A stretch of 64,000 nucleotides of DNA, taken from an uncultured Chitinophagaceae bacterium. GTDB lineage: Bacteria > Bacteroidota > Bacteroidia > Chitinophagales > Chitinophagaceae. Positions 8,068 through 16,328 of this stretch are shown here, piece after piece; positions within the stretch are counted from its first letter, which is position 1; each line of letters starts with the position of its first letter. The stretch covers positions 62,001 to 126,000 of the forward strand of contig CALCII010000014.1 in the NCBI GenBank assembly GCA_937907395.1. The letters are read 5' to 3'. A model generated the notes under the pieces. That model did no database searches. It was not told the DNA's origin and saw nothing but the letters and a program-made list of their open reading frames with translations. A program made the translations under genes and the position numbers.

Positions 8068-8081
8068 ATGACAAATGTCAT
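8068..8081. promoter_or_regulatory. Palindrome ATGACA-AA-TGTCAT, possible operator
   Basis: A perfect 6+2+6 palindrome 70-83 nt upstream of the small membrane protein gene at 8151. The spacing and symmetry would suit a dimeric regulator, but no regulator is identified. A TACTTTCG sequence at 8104-8111 (7 of 8 matches to the -7 box) lies between it and the gene. Confidence 0.35.
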
Positions 8082-8150
8082 ACCATCAATGTTGCAACTG
8101 CTCTACTTTCGCTTTCATCTCAACCAACTTAACCGACTAAAACAAAGCAT

Positions 8151-8558
8151 ATGAAAAAAGTTCTTACATCTGGCTTGATCGCAGCAGTTGCCCTACTGGC
8201 TTTTGCCTTTTTATGCCTGCTTGCTTTACCAACAGTACTTCCCTCAGTAGCCGAAGAATATTATAACCCCGCTTTCGTTAACGATAGCACAAGAAACGCA
8301 TTGTATTATGTTCATCCGGTAGTCCTGGCCTTTGGATTAGCATGGTTCTGGAACCGGTTTAAAGATCAGTTTGAAGGTAACATGCTGTTCCGCGGACTTG
8401 AAATGGGATTTGTATATCTCATTATAGCATCTCTGCCCGGAATGATTCTCATTTTCAGCGCTATGGACGTATCGCTGACAGTAGTTGGCACCTGGCTGCT
8501 TTACGGCTTTTTGCAAGCCACCATTGCAGGTTTGATCTTTGCAAAAATGCACGTGTAA
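8151..8558 (+). CDS. Small membrane protein, unknown function
   Basis: A 135-residue protein with four predicted membrane segments (about residues 8-31, 55-72, 86-106 and 111-131) and a short extracytoplasmic loop between the first two (SVAEEYYNPAFVNDSTRN). I do not recognise a named family. The lack of charged catalytic residues or cysteine motifs suggests a structural or regulatory membrane protein. It stands alone between the acetyltransferase gene and guanylate kinase, with its own weak promoter (7/8 match at 8104-8111) and a palindrome farther upstream. Confidence 0.75.
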   Translation: MKKVLTSGLIAAVALLAFAFLCLLALPTVLPSVAEEYYNPAFVNDSTRNALYYVHPVVLAFGLAWFWNRFKDQFEGNMLFRGLEMGFVYLIIASLPGMILIFSAMDVSLTVVGTWLLYGFLQATIAGLIFAKMHV

Positions 8559-8584
8559 TCCATTTGCATTTTGCTTTTTCATTT

Positions 8585-8643
8585 AGAAGACGTGTTCATT
8601 GTTCTTTCTTCTGTTACTTTGCAGGAACATGAACACGTCTTCT
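8585..8643. repeat. Perfect 15-bp inverted repeat around gmk start
   Basis: Left arm AGAAGACGTGTTCAT (8585-8599) and right arm ATGAACACGTCTTCT (8629-8643) are exact reverse complements separated by 29 nt. The right arm is the gmk start codon plus codons 2-5 (M-N-T-S-S); the spacer holds the gmk promoter box. There is no T-run after it, so it is not an ordinary terminator. In a read-through transcript it would bury the gmk start codon. Confidence 0.9.
8614..8621 (+). promoter_or_regulatory. Promoter -7 box for gmk
   Basis: TTACTTTG (7 of 8 matches to TAnnTTTG), ending 7 nt before the gmk ATG. It is placed between the two arms of the 15-bp inverted repeat, so a transcript from here lacks the left arm. 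Confidence 0.55.
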
Positions 8644-9213
8644 TCTTTACATAAAATAGTGATTATTACCGCTCCTTCCGGCGCCGGTAAAACATCTATC
8701 ACCAAACATCTGATGAGCCGCTTCCCCCAGCTGGCTTTTTCTGTTTCTGCAGCTACAAGGCCCCCAAGAGCCAACGAAAAAAACGGGGTGGATTACCATT
8801 TCATGAGCGTGGAAGCCTTTCAGCAAAAAATTCAGGAACAGGCATTTATTGAATGGGAAATGGTGTACGAAGGAAAATATTACGGCACGCTGAAATCAGA
8901 AATTCAACGAATCTGGGACAAAGGGCAGGTGCCTGTATTGGATATTGATGTGAAAGGTGCCATTCATGTGCAGGATTTGTATCCCGGAAAAACTCTGTCG
9001 CTTTTTATAGAGCCGCCATCTGTGGAGGCATTGAAAAACAGGCTTATGAGCCGGGGAACAGAAACAGAAGAAACATTGCAGGCCCGTCTGAATAAAGCTG
9101 CCTATGAAATATCGTTCAAACATTCCTTTACCCATGTTATTCTGAACGATGAGCTTTCAAAAGCCTGCTCAGAAGCCGAACAAGTGATTGATTCCTTTCT
9201 CGGGAAGAACTGA
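8629..9213 (+). CDS. gmk: Guanylate kinase
   Basis: A 194-residue cytosolic enzyme phosphorylating GMP to GDP with ATP. The P-loop APSGAGKTS is at residues 15-23. The GMP-binding region follows with SVSAATRPPRANEKNGVDYHFMS and FIEWEMVYEGKYYGT, and the lid region is RLMSRGTETEETLQARL-like (NRLMSRGTETEETLQARLN). Length is standard. The ATG at 8629 is preferred over the upstream TTG-type start at 8599, because it gives the normal N-terminus and lies just downstream of a promoter box. A perfect inverted repeat covers the first five codons and may control translation or insulate the gene from upstream transcription. Confidence 0.97.
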   Translation: MNTSSSLHKIVIITAPSGAGKTSITKHLMSRFPQLAFSVSAATRPPRANEKNGVDYHFMSVEAFQQKIQEQAFIEWEMVYEGKYYGTLKSEIQRIWDKGQVPVLDIDVKGAIHVQDLYPGKTLSLFIEPPSVEALKNRLMSRGTETEETLQARLNKAAYEISFKHSFTHVILNDELSKACSEAEQVIDSFLGKN

Positions 9214-9254
9214 GTAGTTGGATTGTGTTATCAAAACCAGTAGTTTTAATATCT

Positions 9255-10511
9255 ATGAATTGGTACTTATTGTCGGGCATAGGGTTAACCATTTTGTTTT
9301 TTGGCTTTTTTACCGGCCTTGAAACAGCCTATGCATCGCTGAACCGTTTTTCTGTAGAACTCAAAAAGAAACAAGGTCTCACCAGCGGCCGCATACTGAG
9401 TACTTTCATTGAAAATCCCGGCAAGTTCATTGGTGTTACAATGGTGGGGATCACTCTTACCACAGTGCTATACGGGTTACTGGTAAGCCAGACAATTGCT
9501 CCCTTATGGGAAAAACTGCCCGATGTACTCAAAGGCCCCTATCTCCGTCTTTTCCTGGAGTTGGCGCTCACCTGCTGGGCTATTTTACTGGTTGCCTTTT
9601 TATTTATGGCTGTTTTCAGAGCCAATAATCAACTGCTTTCATTTTTTGCCAGAACCACCAATTTCTTTTATAGCTTGTTCAGCCCGGTTGCCGGCGCATT
9701 CGCCAATCTTTCCGGTTGGATTCTGAAATACCTGTTTGATGTGCGCATCAGTGAAAAGAAAGAGTTTTTCAATCGCATCGACATGGATCATTTCATCCAA
9801 CAAAGCAGGGATACAAACGAAGACAGCCAGGAACTGAATACAGAACTGTTTGAAAATGCATTATCCCTTCCCGGTGTAAAAGTGAGAGAATGCCTCATCC
9901 CCCGGAAAGAGATCATTGGAATTGAAGCCAGTGCCACCATTGCGGATCTGCAGGAAAAATTTATTGAAACAAAACTGAGTAAAATAATCGTTTACGAAGG
10001 AAATATCGATACCATCCTGGGCTATGTGCACCAGCTTGACCTGTTTCGCAAACCAGCCGATATCAAATCCATTCTGCTTCCTATCCCTGCCGTTCCGGAA
10101 AGTATGGGCATTACCGATTTGATCAACCAGTTTACCAAAGAACATAAAAGTATTGCCTGGGTGGTGGATGAATTTGGAGGTACCAGCGGAATTGTAACGA
10201 TGGAAGATTTGCTGGAAGAGATTTTTGGTGAAATCCATGACGAATATGATACCGAAGAGTTTGTTGAAAAACAGCTGGCCGAAAATGAATTCATTTTCAG
10301 CGGAAGGCTGGAACTGGACTATATAACCGAAAAATATCATCTCGAATTTGAAGACGATACCGAATCAGAAACCCTTTCGGGTTACATTGTGGAACATCAT
10401 GAAACCATCCCTAAAATCAAAGAACGGATTATTATAGGGGACTATGAGTTTGACATTCTCAATGTAAATGAAACCCGTATTGAAACGGTAAAAATGAAGA
10501 TCCTGAGCTAA
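9255..10511 (+). CDS. CNNM/CorC-HlyC family transporter or regulator
   Basis: A 418-residue membrane protein of the hemolysin/CNNM family (DUF21 plus CBS pair plus CorC_HlyC domain), linked to magnesium or cobalt efflux. Residues 1-170 hold the DUF21 domain with three to four membrane segments and the small-residue motif FFTGLETAYASLNRF. A CBS pair follows at about 200-320 (LPGVKVRECLIPRKEI, then VVDEFGGTSGIVTMEDLLEEIFGEI, highly diagnostic). The C-terminal CorC_HlyC domain is at about 335-415. The ATG at 9255 is chosen over a GTG at 9225 because it starts directly before the first membrane helix. It lies 41 nt after gmk, possibly co-transcribed. Confidence 0.92.
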   Translation: MNWYLLSGIGLTILFFGFFTGLETAYASLNRFSVELKKKQGLTSGRILSTFIENPGKFIGVTMVGITLTTVLYGLLVSQTIAPLWEKLPDVLKGPYLRLFLELALTCWAILLVAFLFMAVFRANNQLLSFFARTTNFFYSLFSPVAGAFANLSGWILKYLFDVRISEKKEFFNRIDMDHFIQQSRDTNEDSQELNTELFENALSLPGVKVRECLIPRKEIIGIEASATIADLQEKFIETKLSKIIVYEGNIDTILGYVHQLDLFRKPADIKSILLPIPAVPESMGITDLINQFTKEHKSIAWVVDEFGGTSGIVTMEDLLEEIFGEIHDEYDTEEFVEKQLAENEFIFSGRLELDYITEKYHLEFEDDTESETLSGYIVEHHETIPKIKERIIIGDYEFDILNVNETRIETVKMKILS

Positions 10512-10612
10512 CCATTTATTAACCAGTTAAAACACCAATCCTCCATTCATCCAATCTGTTTGCACAGAAAAAAGAATAGGAATATCTTTTCAATTCAAAA
10601 CCATCAAACTAT

Positions 10613-13210
10613 ATGAAGCAAATTACAAGTGTGATTTGTTTGGCTATGTTACTACTGGGGACAGAAGTATCCGGGCAAGCAAATAAACCAGGCACACCAG
10701 CACCTGCTGCCGACACAACAAAAAAAGCACCGGCAAAACCGGGAGTGGCTGAAAAAGTAAAGGCCAGTAAAAAACACGCCGGTCTTTTTACTGTTTACCA
10801 GGACACCGTTACCGGTACCGTGCAGATGTATGTTCGAAAAGATCAGTTAAATAAAGAGTTCATTTACCAGAGTTTTTCTTTGAGCGGACCTACCACTTTG
10901 TATCTCAATCAAAGTATGCACCGCAGCACACTGGTATTTAAAATGAAACGGTCGTTTGATAAAATTGAATTCTCACTCGTGAACACCAATTTCTTCTACG
11001 ATCCAAACAACGCAGTAAGTAAAGCTGCCAATGTGGACGTGGCAGAATCTGTTTTTTTCACTGATAAATTTTCAGTTGAAGATTCTACCGGCTACCTCAT
11101 CAGCGTGGATCAGTTATTTCTGAGCGATAAACTGGATCCGGTAAAACCCATTTTCCCTCCAACAGTTCCTTCTTACCTGTTCTTCAACCTGGGTGGATAC
11201 AATCCTTCTAAAAGTAAAGTAAGCGGAGTACGTTCTTATCCCAACAATACTGATGTGATGGTAGACCTGGCTTATGATAACCCCGTTCCTTACAACCAGG
11301 GCGGAAAAGATGTAACAGATGCACGTTATGTACGTGTGAAACTGCAACATTCTTTCCTTGAGATACCCAACAACGATTATCGTCCCCGCAGAGATGACCC
11401 ACGCATTGGTTATTTCTCCCAGGAAATAGATGATATGACTTCTAATTCTTACACTCCGTATAAAGATGTGATCAACCGTTGGCACCTGAAGAAAAAAGAC
11501 CCCACTGCTGCTTTGAGCGAACCGGTTGAACCAATTGTGTACTGGGTTGAAAACACTACTCCGGTGGAATACCGCCAGATTGTTTTTGATGCCGGTATGA
11601 AATGGAATGAAGCATTTGAAAAAGCAGGCTTCAAAAATGCCGTTCAAATGAAAATGATGCCGGATGATGCTACATGGGACCCTGCTGATATCCGTTACAA
11701 TGTGATCCGTTGGGTATCTTCTCCCTATCCGTCCTACGGTGCCATCGGACCCAGCTTTGTGAATCCTAAAACCGGGCAAATCTTAGGTGCAGATATCACC
11801 ATTGAATGGAAACCTGTTGCCCTGTTCCCTGGTGATGCCGTGTATACAGATCGTATGGCCAGCATTACAGAACCACAGGAAGCAACTGATGAGTTGTTCA
11901 ATAAACTGCTTCCCCAAAACCAGTACAATCACTGGAAACAATGCAATATTGGTAAATATGCGATGCAACAATTTGCTTCCGGCTTTACTATGATGCAACT
12001 GGCTGGTGCTTCTCCGGAAGATGAAAAAGAATTTAACAGGCAGTTTATGTTTTACCTGGTATTGCATGAAATGGGACACACACTTGGTTTGAACCACAAC
12101 ATGAAAGCCAGTAGCATTCTTTCTCCCGCCGAAGTAAATAACAAATCCATTACATCAAAAATTGGTTTAATGGGAAGTGTTATGGACTATCCTTCTGTAA
12201 ATGTTACGTCTGACAAGAGCAAGCAAGGCGACTATTATACCACAAAAGTGGGACCTTATGATTCATGGGCTATTGAATATGGCTACAGTGAATTTTCACC
12301 CGCTGAAGAAGATGCCAAACTCAATACGATTGCATCACGCAGCAACGAACCTTATCTCGCATTTGGTAACGATGCAGATGATATGCGCAGTCCGGGCAAT
12401 GGTATTGACCCACGTGTGATGGTGAATGATATGAGTAACGATATGGTTGCTTATGCCGAAGACCGTTACAAATTTGTAAATGCCACCATTCCCCGCCTGG
12501 TTACAAAATTTGGCAAAGAGGGTGAATCATATGCAGGTATCCGTGGCCGTTACAACCTGTTAAACTTTGAACGCCGCTCTATGTCTCAGGCTGTTGCCAA
12601 TTATATTGGTGGTGTGTATGTAGACAGAAGCTTCATTGGCCAAAACAAGGGAAGCAAACCATTTACAGTGGTTCCGGTTGCTTATCAGAAAAAAGCAATG
12701 GACCTTCTCATCCGTTACATTTTTGCGCCAAATGCATTTGATACAGATGCGCAATTGTTCCAGTACCTGCAGTTTCAACGCCGTGGTTACAACTTCTTTG
12801 GCAACACAGAAGATCCAAAGCTTCAGAATATCATCCTGGGCATTCAGATCACAGCACTGCAAAGCATTCTCAATTCAACCACTTTGAGCCGTATCAACAA
12901 CAGCGGACTGTATGGCAACACCTACAGTGTGGCTGATGTAATGAGTGATCTGGCCAATGGTATTTTCAAGGCCGATCTGGGTGGCGCTGTTAACCTCTAC
13001 CGCCAGAACCTGCAAATGGAATTTGTAAAAGGTGCTATTGCGATTGTGGAAGCAAAAACCGGCTACGACAATGCAACAAAAAGCGCTGCTTACAATACGC
13101 TCCGTAAAATCAAAGGAATGCTGGCTACCGCCGTATCTCCCAACGAACAAACAAGAGCACACCGCAGCATGGTGCTGTTCCTGATTGATAAAGCTCTTTC
13201 TGTGAAATAA
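10613..13210 (+). CDS. Zinc-dependent metalloprotease, DUF5117/DUF4953 type
   Basis: An 865-residue exported metalloprotease of the large Bacteroidota family annotated by DUF5118, DUF5117 and DUF4953. A signal peptide ends at about residue 21, followed by an alanine/proline/lysine-rich linker. The metzincin-like zinc site HEMGHTLGLNH spans residues 485-495 (His485, Glu486, His489, His495), followed by a SVMDYPS Met-turn-like segment at about 524. There is no type IX sorting tail, so it is probably periplasmic or outer-membrane associated. A paralogue of the same architecture is encoded on the minus strand at 54180-56591. Substrate unknown. A strong terminator follows. Confidence 0.9.
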   Translation: MKQITSVICLAMLLLGTEVSGQANKPGTPAPAADTTKKAPAKPGVAEKVKASKKHAGLFTVYQDTVTGTVQMYVRKDQLNKEFIYQSFSLSGPTTLYLNQSMHRSTLVFKMKRSFDKIEFSLVNTNFFYDPNNAVSKAANVDVAESVFFTDKFSVEDSTGYLISVDQLFLSDKLDPVKPIFPPTVPSYLFFNLGGYNPSKSKVSGVRSYPNNTDVMVDLAYDNPVPYNQGGKDVTDARYVRVKLQHSFLEIPNNDYRPRRDDPRIGYFSQEIDDMTSNSYTPYKDVINRWHLKKKDPTAALSEPVEPIVYWVENTTPVEYRQIVFDAGMKWNEAFEKAGFKNAVQMKMMPDDATWDPADIRYNVIRWVSSPYPSYGAIGPSFVNPKTGQILGADITIEWKPVALFPGDAVYTDRMASITEPQEATDELFNKLLPQNQYNHWKQCNIGKYAMQQFASGFTMMQLAGASPEDEKEFNRQFMFYLVLHEMGHTLGLNHNMKASSILSPAEVNNKSITSKIGLMGSVMDYPSVNVTSDKSKQGDYYTTKVGPYDSWAIEYGYSEFSPAEEDAKLNTIASRSNEPYLAFGNDADDMRSPGNGIDPRVMVNDMSNDMVAYAEDRYKFVNATIPRLVTKFGKEGESYAGIRGRYNLLNFERRSMSQAVANYIGGVYVDRSFIGQNKGSKPFTVVPVAYQKKAMDLLIRYIFAPNAFDTDAQLFQYLQFQRRGYNFFGNTEDPKLQNIILGIQITALQSILNSTTLSRINNSGLYGNTYSVADVMSDLANGIFKADLGGAVNLYRQNLQMEFVKGAIAIVEAKTGYDNATKSAAYNTLRKIKGMLATAVSPNEQTRAHRSMVLFLIDKALSVK

Positions 13211-13229
13211 ACAGTTTCAGCATTTTTTT

Positions 13230-13264
13230 AAAGCCCCGGTACCTGTGCCGGGGCTTTATTTTTT
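13230..13264 (+). terminator. Intrinsic terminator after metalloprotease
   Basis: Perfect 10-bp stem AAAGCCCCGG (13230-13239) with CCGGGGCTTT (13248-13257), loop of 8, then ATTTTTT. The T-run directly precedes a TTG (13263-13265) that fits the -33 element of the tatC promoter. Confidence 0.9.
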
Positions 13265-13282
13265 GCTTTTTACTATAACAGT

Positions 13283-13290
13283 TACTTTTG
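13283..13290 (+). promoter_or_regulatory. Promoter -7 box for tatC
   Basis: Exact TACTTTTG, with TTG at 13263-13265, 17 nt upstream, as the -33 element. It indicates a start codon downstream, either GTG at 13308 or ATG at 13374. Confidence 0.65.
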
Positions 13291-13307
13291 CAGCAATTCA
13301 TTTTTAC

Positions 13308-14180
13308 GTGGCAGAGAAACCTTCACTTTTGAAACGTTTACGTGGTGCCGGACAGGAAAATACCGGTGCAGAGATGAGCTTTATTGATCACCTGGAAGAA
13401 TTGCGCTGGCATATCATCCGGTCGCTCATTGCTGTGATCATAGGAGCCATTGTGGTGTTTGCTAAAATCAATTTTGTGGTTGACCAGGTTTTTATGGGCC
13501 CGGTTCACAAAGAATTTATCACGTACAAATGGCTCTGTGATTTAGGGAATATGCTGCATGTACCAGATTTGTGTATGAAGGACTTTACCATTCATTTCCA
13601 GAGTAATGCCATGACGGAACAATTTCTCATGACATTCACAATTGCCTTCACCGCCGGATTCATTCTGGCATTCCCCTATGTTTTCTGGGAACTGTGGAGA
13701 TTTATTCGTCCGGCTTTGAGCCATAAAGAAAAAAGAGGAACACAGGGCGCCATTGCCTGGATTTCAATTCTGTTCTTTATGGGCGTTTTATTCGGCTACT
13801 ATATTCTCACACCTTTCATGGTGTATTTCTATTCCACTTATACCATCAGTCCGCTGATTGAATTTCGTCCTACCATCAGTGATTATTTTGAAAACCTGGT
13901 GTATTTAACCGTAGGGATTGGATTATTATTTCAGTTGCCCGTAGTGGTAATGCTGCTTACCCGTGTAGGCATCCTAACGCCACAAACATTGAAAAAAATC
14001 CGCAAGTTTGCCTTTGTGGTGATCCTGATCGCTGCAGCCATCATTACTCCATCAACCGATCCGTTCAGCCTGGCACTGGTTACCATTCCTCTGTATGGAC
14101 TGTATGAATTCAGTATCCTGATGAGTATGCGTATTTACAAACGGAGAGCAGCGGCAGAGGAACTGGAGGAATGGAGCTAA
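13308..14180 (+). CDS. tatC: Twin-arginine translocase subunit TatC
   Basis: About 290 residues, the TatC receptor subunit that recognises twin-arginine signal peptides for export of folded proteins across the inner membrane. The hallmark cytosolic start SFIDHLEELRWHIIRSL lies just before the first membrane helix, and six hydrophobic segments follow. The periplasmic loop with FAFPYVFWELWRFIRPAL-like sequence (ILAFPYVFWELWRFIRPAL) is a family signature. An upstream in-frame extension to 13245 would begin inside the preceding terminator and is rejected. GTG at 13308 (AEKPSLLKRLRG) fits the promoter; ATG at 13374 is the conservative alternative. No tatA gene is seen in the window. Confidence 0.93.
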   Translation: MAEKPSLLKRLRGAGQENTGAEMSFIDHLEELRWHIIRSLIAVIIGAIVVFAKINFVVDQVFMGPVHKEFITYKWLCDLGNMLHVPDLCMKDFTIHFQSNAMTEQFLMTFTIAFTAGFILAFPYVFWELWRFIRPALSHKEKRGTQGAIAWISILFFMGVLFGYYILTPFMVYFYSTYTISPLIEFRPTISDYFENLVYLTVGIGLLFQLPVVVMLLTRVGILTPQTLKKIRKFAFVVILIAAAIITPSTDPFSLALVTIPLYGLYEFSILMSMRIYKRRAAAEELEEWS

Positions 14181-14213
14181 ACAGAAAAATCTGTTGATGT
14201 TCGCCTTTCAAAC

Positions 14214-14221
14214 TACCTTTG
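14214..14221 (+). promoter_or_regulatory. Promoter -7 box for rpiB
   Basis: Exact TACCTTTG, 34 nt before the ATG at 14256. Confidence 0.6.
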
Positions 14222-14255
14222 AATCTGTAATTATTCAACTATTAATTTCACATCT

Positions 14256-14708
14256 ATGCTACCATTTGATATGACCAAACCAGTTGCTATTGGTTGCGAT
14301 CATGCAGGTTTTGATTATAAAGAACAGCTGATTTCTTTCCTGGAAGGAAAAGGAATTCTATTTCATGATTTTGGCACTTATTCAAAAGACTCCGTTGATT
14401 ACCCTGACTTTGCGCATCCGGTAGCAAGTGCTGTTGAAAATGGTGAAGCAGCTTTTGGTATTCTTTTATGCGGCACTGCCAATGGTGTGGCTATAACGGC
14501 TAATAAACACCAGGGAATCCGGGCCGGACTTTGCTGGGGCGAAGAAATTGCTCAACTTGTGAGAGCGCATAACAACGCCAATATCATTTGCATTCCTGCC
14601 CGTTTTGTTCGTGAAGGTGATGCAGAAAAAATGGTGGAAACTTTTATGAATACACCTTTCGAAGGCGGACGCCATGGAACCAGGGTTGGAAAGATTGCCT
14701 GTGCCTGA
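14256..14708 (+). CDS. rpiB: Ribose 5-phosphate isomerase B
   Basis: A 150-residue cytosolic isomerase interconverting ribulose 5-phosphate and ribose 5-phosphate in the pentose phosphate pathway. The N-terminal substrate loop IGCDHAGFDYK and the active-site stretch ILLCGTANGVAITANKHQGIRAGLCW (catalytic Cys in LCGT) match the RpiB/LacAB family, and NNANIICIPARF is the conserved late strand. The usual CGTGxG is here CGTANG, a small variation. A second ATG at 14271 would shorten the protein by five residues and is also plausible. The gene has its own promoter and terminator, so it is a single-gene unit. Confidence 0.95.
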   Translation: MLPFDMTKPVAIGCDHAGFDYKEQLISFLEGKGILFHDFGTYSKDSVDYPDFAHPVASAVENGEAAFGILLCGTANGVAITANKHQGIRAGLCWGEEIAQLVRAHNNANIICIPARFVREGDAEKMVETFMNTPFEGGRHGTRVGKIACA

Positions 14709-14742
14709 TGATGATTTCAAAATAAACTTTAACCGTTCATAC

Positions 14743-14768
14743 ATCCCGCAGTTTGCGGGATTTTTTTT
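14743..14768 (+). terminator. Intrinsic terminator after rpiB
   Basis: Perfect stem ATCCCGCA (14743-14750) with TGCGGGAT (14754-14761), loop GTT, then a run of T to 14768. Confidence 0.88.
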
Positions 14769-14797
14769 GCCTTATTTTCGGAGCCAATATGATTGAT

Positions 14798-16252
14798 ATG
14801 AAGAAATATTTAATACTGTTCCTCTGCTTTCTTACTGCAGGTGCATTTGCACAAAAACCAAACAAAACAGCAGTAACATTCTCCAATACGATTTTAGCCG
14901 AAGACCTGAAACAGCACCTCTTCATTGTGGCTTCGCCAGAAATGGAAGGAAGGGAAACAGGAACAGCCGGACAAAGAAAAGCGGCCGAGTACCTGAAACA
15001 ACAGTTCATCAAACTGGGGTTAAAGCCCGGCAACAACGGAACATATGAACAGTTTTATCCCGTTTACAAAGACACGCTGATTCATTCTGAATTAATGATC
15101 AACGGACAAGCCTATCAATTTGGCGTTGATTATGGCACTTCGTTGAACTCTGTTACAACCACACAACTTTATTTCAGTGAGGTGGTTTATTTGTCAGCTT
15201 CTGATACAACAACCGATGTAAAAGGTAAAGTAGTGATACTTGCAGGACGCCAACCCGGCTTTGGTGAATTGAACAAACTCTATCAGCGTCAGCCAGCTGC
15301 AGTAATAATAGCCCAGCAAAAAATCGATCAGCTATCTTCTTCAAGAACGGGTCGCATGTACCTGAATCTCTTCCGTTCCAAACAGTCCCCTTTATCCATT
15401 CGCATCACAGAAGATCTTGCAAAAGCTTTATTGGGCGATGATTTTGCAAAAGCAAAAGAGCAATCACTGGAAACAAAAACGGTTTCAACAGAATTATCCA
15501 TTGGCTTCCGGAAAGGAATTCAAACCATTCAGGCTTCTAACGTATTGGGTATTATTGAAGGAACTGATAAAAAAGATGAATGGGTGATTATTTCTGCTCA
15601 CTATGATCATGTGGGTATTATTAACGGGCAACTACACCCCGGAGCTGATGACGATGGCAGCGGAACGGTTGGCGTACTGGAGCTGGCAGAAGCATTTATG
15701 AAAGCAAAAGCTGCAGGGAAAGGTCCCCGCAGAACTATTTTGTTCCTCCTGGTAAGTGGAGAAGAAAAAGGTTTATGGGGAAGCGAATATTACAGCAAAC
15801 ATCCGGTTTACCCGTTAAACAAAACAACGATTGATATCAATATTGATATGATTGGCCGAAAAGACGACAAACTCAATTCTGTTGACAGCAACAATCATGT
15901 ATACCTGATCGGAGACGACAAGCTGAGTACAGAACTCACACGCTATACAGATTCCATCAACGCATTATATACAAAACTGATCCTCGACCGTAAATACAAC
16001 GATCCAAAAGACCCCAATCGTTTATACTTCAGAAGCGATCACTATAATTTTGCCCGCAATGGCGTTCCGATCGTTTTCTTCTTTGATGGAATTCATAAAG
16101 ATTATCACAAACCCAGCGACACACCGGATAAAATCAATTATGATTTGTATGAGAAACGGGTACGGCTTGTATTCTTTCTTACCTGGGAAGCTGCTAACAG
16201 AAACAATATGTTCCGCAGAGACAAACCTTTATCAGATATTCCTGGCAGATAA
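14798..16252 (+). CDS. M28 family zinc peptidase, exported
   Basis: About 484 residues, a di-zinc aminopeptidase-like protein of family M28 with a signal peptide (MKKYLILFLCFLTAGAFAQ). A PA-type insert lies at about 110-220. The peptidase core follows: VIISAHYDHVG (first zinc His), GADDDGSGTVGVLELAEAF (bridging Asp), VSGEEKGLWGSEYY (catalytic Glu and zinc Glu), NIDMIGR (zinc Asp) and RSDHYNFARNGVP (final His). All metal ligands appear present. Starts at 14789 (MIDMKK) or 14798 are both possible; the shorter gives a standard signal peptide. A TATTTTCG (14773-14780) may be the promoter. Likely periplasmic peptide degradation. Confidence 0.92.
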   Translation: MKKYLILFLCFLTAGAFAQKPNKTAVTFSNTILAEDLKQHLFIVASPEMEGRETGTAGQRKAAEYLKQQFIKLGLKPGNNGTYEQFYPVYKDTLIHSELMINGQAYQFGVDYGTSLNSVTTTQLYFSEVVYLSASDTTTDVKGKVVILAGRQPGFGELNKLYQRQPAAVIIAQQKIDQLSSSRTGRMYLNLFRSKQSPLSIRITEDLAKALLGDDFAKAKEQSLETKTVSTELSIGFRKGIQTIQASNVLGIIEGTDKKDEWVIISAHYDHVGIINGQLHPGADDDGSGTVGVLELAEAFMKAKAAGKGPRRTILFLLVSGEEKGLWGSEYYSKHPVYPLNKTTIDINIDMIGRKDDKLNSVDSNNHVYLIGDDKLSTELTRYTDSINALYTKLILDRKYNDPKDPNRLYFRSDHYNFARNGVPIVFFFDGIHKDYHKPSDTPDKINYDLYEKRVRLVFFLTWEAANRNNMFRRDKPLSDIPGR

Positions 16253-16272
16253 AAAGCAGAATACTTTAAAAT

Positions 16273-16305
16273 AAAAAGTGGTTGCAACAAGGCAACCACT
16301 TTTTT
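16273..16305. terminator. Bidirectional terminator, M28 peptidase/AspT-like gene
   Basis: Perfect 13-bp stem AAAAAGTGGTTGC (16273-16285) with GCAACCACTTTTT (16292-16304), six-base loop. A-run on one side and T-run on the other, between convergent genes. Confidence 0.9.
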
Positions 16306-16328
16306 ATATATGGAGTTATGAGAAAAAG

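Noticed and set aside
13245..13307. N-terminal extension of TatC beginning at 13245
   Set aside because: The start would lie in the loop of the preceding intrinsic terminator and upstream of the exact tatC promoter box at 13283-13290.
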